From Chrysiogenia bacterium (GTDB lineage Bacteria > JAGRBM01): a stretch of DNA of 14,905 nt. The position numbers and the translations under genes were made by a program. Location: the NCBI GenBank assembly GCA_020434085.1, contig JAGRBM010000404.1, positions 1-14,905 on the forward strand. The letters run 5' to 3'. Positions 7,201 to 13,034 of this stretch are shown here, in pieces (position 1 is the first letter of the stretch; each line of letters opens with the position of its first letter). The notes beneath the pieces are model-generated. The model ran no database searches, was not told the DNA's origin, and worked only from the letters and a program-made list of their open reading frames with translations.

Positions 7201-7354
7201 CTCAGGTCCTCTTGCGCCGCGGCACCATAGCCGCCGGAGGACGAAGATTCGAGTCCCGGGAGCGTTGAACAACGCGGATTAAGGGGGAATAATGAAGCGG
7301 TTCGGCAGCTCGCCTCATGGCGTTTTCCTCCGGGATGGGGAATGGAGGTCCGAA
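7201..7354. promoter_or_regulatory. Divergent uppP / 4-Cys protein intergenic region
   Basis: This region holds the ribosome sites of both divergent genes: GAGGA for uppP on the minus strand, and GGAGG (7344-7348) for the 4-Cys gene on the plus strand. A second plus-strand ATG at 7292 is preceded by AGGGGGA. I could not identify a clear -35/-10 pair for either direction. Confidence 0.35.
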
Positions 7355-7564
7355 GTGTCTGACAAAAAGATGTGCCCGCATGCAGAGTCCTGCGAACTCT
7401 TTCCCCAGTTCTCGCTCAAGGCGGCGCTCAAGCTCTGGCAGATTCACTACTGCGAGGCAACATTCGAGGGATGCGAGCGCTACAAACTCTCGCTGGAGGG
7501 CAAGCCCGTCCCCATAACCCTGCTGCCTGATGGAACCAGTCTCGGTGCAAAACCCGCTAAGTAA
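7355..7564 (+). CDS. Small four-cysteine protein, likely metal-binding
   Basis: This 69-residue protein (from the GTG at 7355) has cysteines at 7, 13, 33 and 40 in the pattern CPHAESC ... HYCEATFEGCERY. It ends in GKPVPITLLPDG. The cysteine layout could hold zinc or an iron-sulfur cluster, which is an inference. I have an impression of similar short proteins in deltaproteobacteria but know no function. The GTG has GGAGG 6 nt upstream. The in-frame ATG at 7292 would give 90 residues, adding an arginine- and glycine-containing leader with no cysteines. The last 35 bp overlap the start of the YeeE/YedE-type transporter gene. That transporter start has no good ribosome site of its own, so the two are probably translationally coupled and functionally linked. 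Confidence 0.72.
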   Translation: MSDKKMCPHAESCELFPQFSLKAALKLWQIHYCEATFEGCERYKLSLEGKPVPITLLPDGTSLGAKPAK

Positions 7565-8192
7565 TCTGCTTCCGGCGCAGTCGATCTACTGGCCCTGGTG
7601 GGCCGGCGCGCTGGCGCTCGGCTTCATTGCAATTTTCTTCCCGCTGGTGCTGCGCCGCCCGCTGGGCGTCTCGGGCCTGCTTGGGCGCCTCGTGCACTGG
7701 AAGGAAGAGAACGAGGCCGCCGATGCCGAGGAGCAGCTCGCCGAAGCGGGCGATCTCGAAGCCGCCCTCATGACCGCCACGCTCGCGCGCTTTGGAGACG
7801 AGGCGGCCAGGCAGCAGGCCGTCCCCTCCTGTGACGAGCCGGCCACCGGCGAAGGACCGAGCGTTCGCATCCGACCGGCCGAGCACTTCATGTTCTTTGT
7901 CGCCGTTTTGATCGGCGCTTTTCTCGCCGCGCTCACCCACGGCATGGCAGAGCTGCGCTGGAGCCTGGGCCCGGCCTTCGAGTCCTACTTCGGCAGCGGC
8001 GCCCTCTCCATGGGCGTGCTGGCCGCGGGCGGGCTGATGATCGGCTTTGGGGTGCGCATGGGCGGCGGCTGCACTTCGGGGCACGGCCTTACCGGCTGCG
8101 GCGCCTTTCAGCCGGCAAGTTTTCTGGGAACGGCCAGCTTCTTCGGCGCGGGCGTCGCCGTGGCCTTTCTGTTGAGGGGGCTGCTCGGATGA
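7530..8192 (+). CDS. YeeE/YedE-family sulfur-compound transporter, N-terminal half
   Basis: This 220-residue membrane protein of the YeeE/YedE (TsuA-like) family moves sulfur compounds such as thiosulfate across the inner membrane. A first hydrophobic region (about 22-54) includes PLGVSGLLGRLVHW. Residues ~55-118 are an unusually long acidic, Ala-rich hydrophilic stretch. Helices follow from 119 on, with the signature MGGGCTSGHGLTGCG (Cys181, Cys190). In TsuA the cysteines of such motifs interact with thiosulfate. The start ATG overlaps the 4-Cys gene by 35 bp. The stop overlaps the next gene's start in ATGA (8189-8192). Together the two genes make one complete transporter split in two. The substrate is not certain. 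Confidence 0.88.
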   Translation: MEPVSVQNPLSNLLPAQSIYWPWWAGALALGFIAIFFPLVLRRPLGVSGLLGRLVHWKEENEAADAEEQLAEAGDLEAALMTATLARFGDEAARQQAVPSCDEPATGEGPSVRIRPAEHFMFFVAVLIGAFLAALTHGMAELRWSLGPAFESYFGSGALSMGVLAAGGLMIGFGVRMGGGCTSGHGLTGCGAFQPASFLGTASFFGAGVAVAFLLRGLLG

Positions 8193-8608
8193 ATCCGAAT
8201 CTTCGCCGCGCGCTCACCCTGGCCATCGGCCTGTTCTTCGGCTTCGCCCTGGGGAACATCGGCTTTGCCGACTACGGCGAGGTTCAGAAGATGTTCACCT
8301 TCGCCGACCTGCGGATGTTTCTCTCCTTCGGCGGCGGGCTGGCCGTAACGATGATCGGTTTCGCGCTGCTGCGCGGGAAACGCGAGATTCCCAAACGCCG
8401 CTTCCACAAGGGCATCGTCCCCGGCGGCGTGCTCTTTGGCGCGGGCTGGGCGCTCACCGGCGGCTGCCCCACCATCACGCTCGTCCAGCTTGGCGAGGGT
8501 CAGCTCCCCGCGCTCATCACGCTGGCGGGGATTCTCGCCGGGATCGGCCTCTACGACCGGGTCCATCCGAAACTCTTCGGCTGGGACCGCGGAGGCTGCG
8601 ACATGTAA
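8189..8608 (+). CDS. YeeE/YedE-family sulfur-compound transporter, C-terminal half
   Basis: This 139-residue membrane protein is the second half of the split YeeE/YedE transporter. It has helices at about 7-27, 40-61, 75-90 and 103-121. The family motif GAGWALTGGCPTI is present, with Cys93 matching the TGGCP motif of the second repeat. A further cysteine lies near the C-terminus (RGGCDM). The start overlaps the previous stop by ATGA, a clear sign of coupled translation and probably a fixed 1:1 complex. The gene ends immediately before an intrinsic terminator, closing the three-gene unit. Two-gene versions of this family are known elsewhere, so the split is probably genuine and not a frameshift; both ends look like proper gene boundaries. 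Confidence 0.88.
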   Translation: MNPNLRRALTLAIGLFFGFALGNIGFADYGEVQKMFTFADLRMFLSFGGGLAVTMIGFALLRGKREIPKRRFHKGIVPGGVLFGAGWALTGGCPTITLVQLGEGQLPALITLAGILAGIGLYDRVHPKLFGWDRGGCDM

Positions 8609-8628
8609 GGGGCGCACCGCGCCCTTTT
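8609..8628 (+). terminator. Intrinsic terminator of the YeeE/YedE unit
   Basis: GGGCGC (8610-8615) and GCGCCC (8619-8624) form a 6-bp GC stem with loop ACC, followed by TTTT. It starts right after the TAA stop codon, and pairing can extend into the stop codon with the T run. Confidence 0.8.
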
Positions 8629-8693
8629 CTCAGCTCAATCCCTGCGGTAGATACCTTCTCCGAGCGGCGCTGCAGCCGCCATGGAGCAAGTGC

Positions 8694-10004
8694 ATGGACC
8701 TCTCGATTCATCAGCCCGTCATCGCCCGCATTCAGCAGTTCGAGGGCAAGCAGATTACGCTCAACGGCTGGGTCTACCACACCCGCGACCTGCGCAAGCT
8801 CGTGTTCATCCAGCTTCGCGACGGCACCGGCACCATCCAGTGCATCTTCAATAAGGAAGAAGTCTCCGAAGAGATCTTTGCCGCCGCGCAGTCTGCCGGG
8901 CAGGAATCGTCGGTCTCCATCACGGGCAAGGTGGTGGCCGACCCGCGCTCGCCGCTTGGGTTCGAGCTGCAGGCCAGCAACATCGAGGTCCACCAGGCCG
9001 TCTCCGACTATCCCATTGGCCCGAAGGAACACGGAACGGGCTTTCTCATGGAGCATCGTCACCTGTGGCTTCGCTCCAAGCGCCAGCACGCCATCGCGCG
9101 CATCCGCAACGAGCTCATCAAGGCGATTCGCGATTACTTCGAGTGGCAGGCCTTTACGCTGGTGGACGCGCCGATCCTGACGGGCGTGGCCTGCGAGGGA
9201 ACGACCACGCTCTTCGAGCTCGACTACCACGGCGAGCCCGCCTTCCTCACCCAGTCGGGGCAGCTCTACATGGAAGCAGCCGCGAAGGCCTTCGGGCGCG
9301 CCTACTGCTTTGGTCCCACCTTCCGCGCCGAGAAGAGCAAGACGCGCCGCCACCTGCACGAGTTCTGGATGGTCGAGCCCGAGGTCTCCTATCTCGACCT
9401 GGCCGGCGACATGGAGCTGACCGAAGATTTTGTGAGCTATCTGATAGGCCGCGTCTGCGGCGAGCGCACCGAAGAGCTCGCCATTTTGGAGCGCGACGTG
9501 GGCCGCCTCAAGGCCGCGGCCCGGACGCCCTACCCCCGGCTCTCGTATGATGAGGCCGTCGAGATTCTCAAGAAGGAACACAACATCGATCACGAGTGGG
9601 GCAAGGATTTTGGCGCCGAAGAAGAGACCCTGCTCGCTTCACGCCACGACCAGCCGACCTTCATCCACCGCTTCCCGGCCGCCTGCAAGGCCTTCTACAT
9701 GAAGCGCGACCCCGACAACGACAAGCTCAGCCTGAGCATGGACCTGCTCGCCCCCGAGGGCTACGGCGAGATCGTCGGCGGCGCCCAGCGCGAGGACGAC
9801 TACGAAACGCTGGTGGGTCGCATGAGAGAAGAAGGCATCCCCGAGCAGCCGCTCTCCTGGTACCTGGACCTGCGCAAATACGGCAGCGTCCCCCACGCCG
9901 GATTCGGCCTGGGCATCGAGCGGACCCTGGCCTGGATCTGCGGCATCAAGCACGTCCGAGAGACGATTGCCTTCCCGCGGATGCTGGAGAAGATCTGGCC
10001 GTAG
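8694..10004 (+). CDS. asnS: Asparaginyl-tRNA synthetase
   Basis: This 436-residue class IIb aminoacyl-tRNA synthetase charges tRNA-Asn. The N-terminal OB fold (about 17-110) carries ITLNGWVYHTRDLRKLVFIQLRDGTG. Motif 2 is FGPTFRAEKSKTRRHLHEFWMVEPE (Arg211), and motif 3 is GFGLGIERTLAWICG (Arg410). The stretch GYGEIVGGAQREDDYETL and the ending YGSVPHAGFGLG...KHVRETIAFPR are characteristic of AsnRS and argue against AspRS. It is about 30 residues shorter than E. coli AsnRS (466), like the compact versions in archaea and some bacteria. The start is ATG at 8694, with GGAG 7 nt upstream. The open frame to the left lacks homology-like sequence. The gene stands alone behind the terminator at 8609. 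Confidence 0.96.
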   Translation: MDLSIHQPVIARIQQFEGKQITLNGWVYHTRDLRKLVFIQLRDGTGTIQCIFNKEEVSEEIFAAAQSAGQESSVSITGKVVADPRSPLGFELQASNIEVHQAVSDYPIGPKEHGTGFLMEHRHLWLRSKRQHAIARIRNELIKAIRDYFEWQAFTLVDAPILTGVACEGTTTLFELDYHGEPAFLTQSGQLYMEAAAKAFGRAYCFGPTFRAEKSKTRRHLHEFWMVEPEVSYLDLAGDMELTEDFVSYLIGRVCGERTEELAILERDVGRLKAAARTPYPRLSYDEAVEILKKEHNIDHEWGKDFGAEEETLLASRHDQPTFIHRFPAACKAFYMKRDPDNDKLSLSMDLLAPEGYGEIVGGAQREDDYETLVGRMREEGIPEQPLSWYLDLRKYGSVPHAGFGLGIERTLAWICGIKHVRETIAFPRMLEKIWP

Positions 10005-10109
10005 GTTGCTTCGCAACTTTCCATTGTCATTCTGAGCGAAGCGAAGAATCGGCTTTGGATCAGCGCCAACTTGCGACAACGCGATTCTTCGCTTCGCTCA
10101 GAATGACAA
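10005..10109. repeat. 28-bp perfect inverted repeat, hairpin element A
   Basis: Two 28-nt arms, 10024-10051 and 10082-10109, are perfectly complementary and separated by 30 nt. The arm core is TCATTCTGAGCGAAGCGAAG. It lies between the convergent asnS and the small membrane-anchored protein gene, so it may stop transcription from both sides. Just before it, GTTGC-TTC-GCAAC-TTT (10005-10020) forms a weak terminator-like hairpin behind asnS. The arm resembles element B at 10975-11088. The arrangement of two inverted copies recalls REPIN-type or MITE-like elements. Confidence 0.8.
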
Positions 10110-10128
10110 ACAGCCAATGCATTGATGT

Positions 10129-10473
10129 TCAATACCGCCGCCCATCCGGCCACGTGATGTCCGTATACCCGTCGTCGAACATGTACCCCACGTATTCGCG
10201 GTAGCGGGCTTCGAGCCAGATGTATTTTTGCGGCTCGGCGTCGCTTTTGGTGTAGCCATAGCCGTAGTCGGTGATCTGCACCTGCTTGCCCTCGCCCAGC
10301 CAAATTTCCACGTATTCGTCACGGTCGTGGTAGTCGAGGTCCTCGTAGGGGCGCTTGAGCTTCATCATGGGCGTGCGCCCGCGGATCTCAAGCACGGGCA
10401 TGGGCCTGGTGATCCAGTAGAGCCAGCCGCCCACCAGTATCCCGGCGATGAGAACGTAGACCGCTTTTTTCAT
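10129..10473 (-). CDS. Membrane-anchored small protein of unknown function
   Basis: This 114-residue protein has a short basic N-terminus (MKKA) and one hydrophobic helix (VYVLIAGILVGGWLYWI, about 5-21). The remaining ~90 residues are hydrophilic and rich in Tyr and Asp (YEDLDYHDRDEYVEIW, DYGYGYTKSD, YREYVGYMFDDGYTD). The helix could be a signal anchor, as no good cleavage site is obvious and there is no lipobox cysteine. The charged part would face the periplasm. I do not recognise a family. The ATG at 10473 lacks a good ribosome site. A TATACT 6 nt upstream could suggest a leaderless transcript, but the -35 is poor. It is followed by repeat element A and preceded by a second hairpin. Confidence 0.65.
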   Translation of the reverse strand: MKKAVYVLIAGILVGGWLYWITRPMPVLEIRGRTPMMKLKRPYEDLDYHDRDEYVEIWLGEGKQVQITDYGYGYTKSDAEPQKYIWLEARYREYVGYMFDDGYTDITWPDGRRY

Positions 10474-10546
10474 GCCCGAAGTATAGCCGATGCGGGCGGC
10501 GCCTGACTGCGAGTTAGCTCACGTACAAGAGTCCAACCTCCGATTC

Positions 10547-10571
10547 CCCCTCTCCCTTTCAGGGAGAGGGG
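10547..10571. repeat. Perfect 11-bp hairpin (CCCTCTCCC type)
   Basis: CCCCTCTCCCT (10547-10557) and AGGGAGAGGGG (10561-10571) are perfectly complementary around a 3-nt loop, TTC. It lies 4 bp past the stop of the cupin gene and would form a strong hairpin in that transcript. There is no T run, so it may be a dispersed repeat fragment or an mRNA 3'-end stabiliser and not a classical terminator. Confidence 0.75.
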
Positions 10572-10575
10572 CTGA

Positions 10576-10956
10576 TCAGACGCCATCCGGTTCCAGGTCC
10601 ACGTAGCACTCCATCGTAAACGCGGGCGTGCACAGGCAGTCGAAGACGAGGTCTTCCTCGCCCGTGTTGGTGATGCGCTGACGGACGCCGGCGGGGATAA
10701 TCGCCACGTCGCCCGGGCCGACCACCGCAGGCGGTTCCTCTCCCACCTCGACGCGGCCGCTGCCGCTCACGATGACATAGCGCTCGGCCACTCCCTCGAG
10801 CTTGTGCCAGGCGGTCGTGACGCCGGGCTCGACCCGCGCTCTGGCAACCGAGAGCGCGGGATCGTCGGCGGCGCCCAGCCACTCGGTCACGAAGCAGCGC
10901 TCGGGGATGTAGAACTCGGCCGGGCGCGCGCTCGCGCGTTTGATGGTGGGTTTCAT
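10576..10956 (-). CDS. Single-domain cupin protein
   Basis: This 126-residue protein folds as one cupin beta barrel. Motif 1 reads PGVTTAWHKLEGVAERYVIVSG, with His51 and Glu58. The usual second His is Leu53. Motif 2 reads GDVAIIPAGVRQRITN, where the usual His is Gln93. Two of the common metal ligands are therefore absent. It may bind metal differently, or act as a binding or isomerase-like protein. The reaction is unknown. The start is ATG at 10956, with GGGAGG 7 nt upstream. The open frame continues 8 codons further into repeat element B and is probably not translated. It lies downstream of the glyoxalase I gene on the same strand but is separated from it by the repeat, and is followed directly by the 10547-10571 hairpin. 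Confidence 0.85.
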   Translation of the reverse strand: MKPTIKRASARPAEFYIPERCFVTEWLGAADDPALSVARARVEPGVTTAWHKLEGVAERYVIVSGSGRVEVGEEPPAVVGPGDVAIIPAGVRQRITNTGEEDLVFDCLCTPAFTMECYVDLEPDGV

Positions 10957-10974
10957 CGCATCGCCTCCCTGCCC

Positions 10975-11088
10975 TGTCATGCTGAGGGCGTAGCCCGAAG
11001 GATCTCAACCCTTGAGGGCCTCCAATCAACCTGCGTGGCCGGCAAAGGCGTGACGACGTTGAGATCCTTCGCTTTGCTCAGGATGACA
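10975..11088. repeat. Inverted repeat pair, hairpin element B
   Basis: The left arm (10975-11009) begins TGTCATGCTGAG and ends GAAGGATCTCAAC. The right arm (11058-11088) is its imperfect reverse complement, containing GTTGAGATCCTTCGCTTTG. A 48-nt spacer separates them. The arms share the TCAT-CTGAG...GC.AAG.ATC plan of element A, so both belong to the same broad repeat class. It fills the space between the cupin start and the glyoxalase I stop. The cupin promoter must lie within or beyond it. Confidence 0.75.
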
Positions 11089-11103
11089 AGAGAGTTTTCT
11101 CCG

Positions 11104-11505
11104 CTAGCCGCGGGTTTCGGCGCCGGGTTTGCGCTCGATCACTTCGAGGCGGTAGCCGTCTGGATCGGAGATGAAGGCGATCTTCGAGCCGCTGCCGATG
11201 GTCTTGGGCGGCGTCGAGAAGTTCACCTGGTCCTTGAACTCGGCGTAGAAGGCATCGAGATCGGGCACGTGAAGCGCCATGTGGGAGTAGCCATCGCCGA
11301 CGGTGTAGGGCTCGGTGCGGCCGTGGTTGTAGGTGAGCTCGATGTCGAAGGGATCGCCGGGCCAGCCGATGAACGCCAGGGTGGCATCGGCGCCGGGCAG
11401 TTCCTTCTTCGTGCGAACTTCCATGCCGAGCTTGTTGCAGTAGAAATCGAGCGAGGCGTCGAGATCGAGCACCCGCAGGCAGGTATGGACGAGCTTGTAA
11501 GCCAT
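11104..11505 (-). CDS. gloA: Lactoylglutathione lyase (glyoxalase I)
   Basis: It converts the hemithioacetal of methylglyoxal and glutathione to S-lactoylglutathione, a cytosolic detoxification step. The 133-residue protein has two beta-alpha-beta-beta-beta modules: LVHTCLRVLDLDASLDFYCNKLGM, then GYSHMALHVPDLDAFYAEF. The four metal ligands of the family are present: His7, Glu56 (DIELTYN), His75 (YSHMAL) and Glu121 (YRLEVIE). The sequence IAFISDPDGYRLEVIE is the usual C-terminal signature. The length matches E. coli GloA (135). The start is ATG at 11505, with AAGGAG 6 nt upstream. The upstream extension in the same frame is translated repeat sequence (element C) and should be ignored. Confidence 0.92.
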   Translation of the reverse strand: MAYKLVHTCLRVLDLDASLDFYCNKLGMEVRTKKELPGADATLAFIGWPGDPFDIELTYNHGRTEPYTVGDGYSHMALHVPDLDAFYAEFKDQVNFSTPPKTIGSGSKIAFISDPDGYRLEVIERKPGAETRG

Positions 11506-11529
11506 GGCTTTCTCCTTGGAAGAAAGTGT

Positions 11530-11608
11530 AACCACAGATGAACACAGATAGACACAGATGCAAAGACGGACCCGCCCCATCCGTGTTCATCTGTGGCCAT
11601 CTGTGGTT
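11530..11608. repeat. ACACAGATG-type inverted repeat, hairpin element C
   Basis: The left arm (11530-11560) contains three tandem 10-nt units of the form ACCACAGATG / AACACAGATA / GACACAGATG. The right arm (11578-11608) is the inverted, slightly diverged counterpart (CATCCGTGTTCATCTGTGGC, then CATCTGTGG). The arms are 31 nt each with a 17-nt spacer. It lies between the glyoxalase I start and the thiolase terminator, so it forms the leader or promoter region of glyoxalase I. Confidence 0.8.
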
Positions 11609-11613
11609 TCAAG

Positions 11614-11639
11614 AAAAAGGGCCCCCAAGCGGGGGCCCC
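11614..11639 (-). terminator. Intrinsic terminator of the thiolase gene
   Basis: On the minus strand GGGCCCCC (11638-11631) and GGGGGCCC (11626-11619) form an 8-bp GC stem with a 4-nt loop (GCTT), followed at once by TTTTT (11618-11614). It begins about 20 nt after the thiolase stop codon. This separates thiolase transcription from the glyoxalase I gene. Confidence 0.9.
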
Positions 11640-11659
11640 TGTAAACACAGCGAAGCTGT

Positions 11660-12892
11660 TTAGACGCGCTCAATGATGGTCGAGATGCCCATGCCGAAGC
11701 CGATGCACATGGTGGCCAGGCCGTAGCGCTTGTTGGTGCGCTCGAGTTCGTTGACCAGCGTGGTGATCAGGCGCGCGCCGGTGGCACCCAGCGGGTGGCC
11801 CAGTGCAATAGCGCCGCCGTTGACATTGACCGTGTCCCAGTCGAACCCAAGATCCTGACCGCAGGCCAGCGGCACCGAGGCGAAGGCCTCGTTGATCTCG
11901 ACGAGGTCGATGTCGGACATCTTCATGCCCGTCTTCTTGAGAAGCTTTTCGGTCGAAGGAATCGGACCGGTGAGCATGATGACCGGCTCGCTGCCGGCCA
12001 CGGCCATGCCGACGATGCGGGCACGCGGCTTGAGGTTCAGCTCCTTCACGGCCTTCTCGCTGGCGAGCATGACGGCGCTGGCGCCGTCGACGATGCCCGA
12101 GCTGTTGCCGGCATGAATCACGCCGTCCTTGGGCTTGAAGACGGGCTTGAGCTTGGCAAGGCCCTCCACTGTGGTCTCGGGCCGCGGGTGCTCATCGGTA
12201 TCGACAGTGATCTTGACCTTGTCGTCGCCGACCTTCTCCTGCTTGAGGGTGCGTCCGAACTTCTTGAGATGGGCCTCGTAGGCTTCGGCGGTGCCGGCAT
12301 CGACGGTTACTTCCAGCGGCGTGATCTCGGCATCGAACTTGCCGGCCTCGATGGCGGCCTTGGCATTCTGCTGGCTTTTGACGGCGAACTGGTCGAGGTC
12401 GTCGCGCGAGAGCTTCCACTTGGAGGCGATCATCTCGGCCGAGACGCCCTGAGGAACCAGCGCATACTTCGAGGTGAGCAGGCGGCTGGGCGCTCCGATG
12501 TCGGCGCCCATGGGCGCGCGGGTCATGCTCTCGACGCCGGCACCGACTACCAGGTCCTGCGTGCCGCTCATGATACCCTGCGCCGCGAAATTGACGGCCT
12601 GCTGGCCCGAGCCGCAGAAACGGTTGATGGCCACGCCCGAGACTTCGATGGGCCAGCCGGCGGCCAGCACCGCGCCGCGCGAGACGTTGGTACCCTGCTC
12701 GCCGGTCTGGGTGACGCAGCCCATGATGACGTCGTCGACCTGCTTGAGCTGTTCGGTGTCGAGCTTGCACTGCTCGGCAAGGCCGTTGAGCGCTGCCGTT
12801 GCCAGATCGACCGGATGGGTCTTGGCCAGCACACCCTTCTTGCGGCCCATGGCCGTGCGGGTGCATCCGACGATGTATGCGGTATCTGCCAT
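11660..12892 (-). CDS. Thiolase family acetyl-CoA C-acyltransferase
   Basis: This 410-residue thiolase catalyses thiolytic cleavage or condensation of acyl-CoA, in beta-oxidation or acetoacetyl-CoA metabolism. The nucleophile is Cys93 in [17 protein letters not shown] follows in [12 protein letters not shown], then His366 in [16 protein letters not shown], and the second active-site cysteine is Cys396 in [21 protein letters not shown] is also typical. The region around 200-235 ([20 protein letters not shown]) seems to be an insertion of some 15-20 residues relative to ordinary ~390-residue thiolases. The start is ATG at 12892 ([14 protein letters not shown]), with AGGAGGA about 8 nt upstream. 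The reading frame is open further upstream, but that is the leader. The chain preference, and so the choice between atoB and fadA type, cannot be fixed from sequence alone. Confidence 0.95.
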   Translation of the reverse strand: MADTAYIVGCTRTAMGRKKGVLAKTHPVDLATAALNGLAEQCKLDTEQLKQVDDVIMGCVTQTGEQGTNVSRGAVLAAGWPIEVSGVAINRFCGSGQQAVNFAAQGIMSGTQDLVVGAGVESMTRAPMGADIGAPSRLLTSKYALVPQGVSAEMIASKWKLSRDDLDQFAVKSQQNAKAAIEAGKFDAEITPLEVTVDAGTAEAYEAHLKKFGRTLKQEKVGDDKVKITVDTDEHPRPETTVEGLAKLKPVFKPKDGVIHAGNSSGIVDGASAVMLASEKAVKELNLKPRARIVGMAVAGSEPVIMLTGPIPSTEKLLKKTGMKMSDIDLVEINEAFASVPLACGQDLGFDWDTVNVNGGAIALGHPLGATGARLITTLVNELERTNKRYGLATMCIGFGMGISTIIERV

Positions 12893-13002
12893 TTTCGTGT
12901 TCCTCCTGCGCGTTGGCGCGTGCCTGGGGCGAGTTGTGTATCTGCCCCGGCGTCGGCGAATCCGCCTGCTCCTTGTTTGGATGCAGAGGAATTGCCACAG
13001 AG

Positions 13003-13032
13003 GTTCTACCGTTAAATTGACTGGCCAGTCAA
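13003..13032 (-). promoter_or_regulatory. Putative thiolase promoter
   Basis: On the minus strand TTGACT (13032-13027, 5 of 6 consensus) and TAGAAC (13008-13003, 4 of 6) are separated by 18 bp. This would give a leader of roughly 100 nt before the thiolase ATG. The -35 box lies inside the palindrome at 13015-13034. Confidence 0.5.
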
Positions 13033-13034
13033 TT
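13015..13034. promoter_or_regulatory. Perfect 20-bp palindrome, putative operator
   Basis: AATTGACTGGCCAGTCAATT is fully self-complementary over 20 bp. Size and symmetry fit a dimeric repressor such as a TetR-family protein, many of which control fatty-acid degradation genes. It covers the -35 box of the likely thiolase promoter, so binding should repress. No regulator gene is encoded in this window. Confidence 0.65.

Noticed and set aside
7530-8608. A frameshift in one YeeE/YedE gene as the cause of the two halves
   Set aside because: The second half has its own ATG in an ATGA overlap and a natural N-terminus before its first helix, and split versions of this family are known.
8436-8693. 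N-terminal extension of AsnRS in the open frame upstream
   Set aside because: It overlaps the second YeeE/YedE gene and the terminator, and reads as Ser/Arg/Ala-rich noise. The ATG at 8694 has a good ribosome site and the domain starts there.
8517-9593. 358-codon minus-strand open frame opposite asnS
   Set aside because: It runs through the YeeE/YedE terminator and the AsnRS coding region and has no family resemblance.
10480-10485. TATACT as a -10 box for a leaderless transcript of the 10129-10473 gene
   Set aside because: The -35 position (AGTCAG at 17 bp) is poor and nothing else supports a leaderless start, so it is mentioned only as a possibility in the gene entry.
11506-11580. 25-residue N-terminal extension of glyoxalase I
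   Set aside because: It is a translation of the repeat arm. The ATG at 11505 has AAGGAG at good spacing and gives the family length.
10005-11640. CRISPR array
   Set aside because: The repeats are inverted pairs of different families, without direct repeats at regular spacing and unique spacers, and there are no cas genes.
11795-13015. 406-codon plus-strand open frame opposite the thiolase
   Set aside because: The minus strand is a complete thiolase with active-site residues, a ribosome site, a promoter and a terminator. The plus-strand frame shows no domain pattern.
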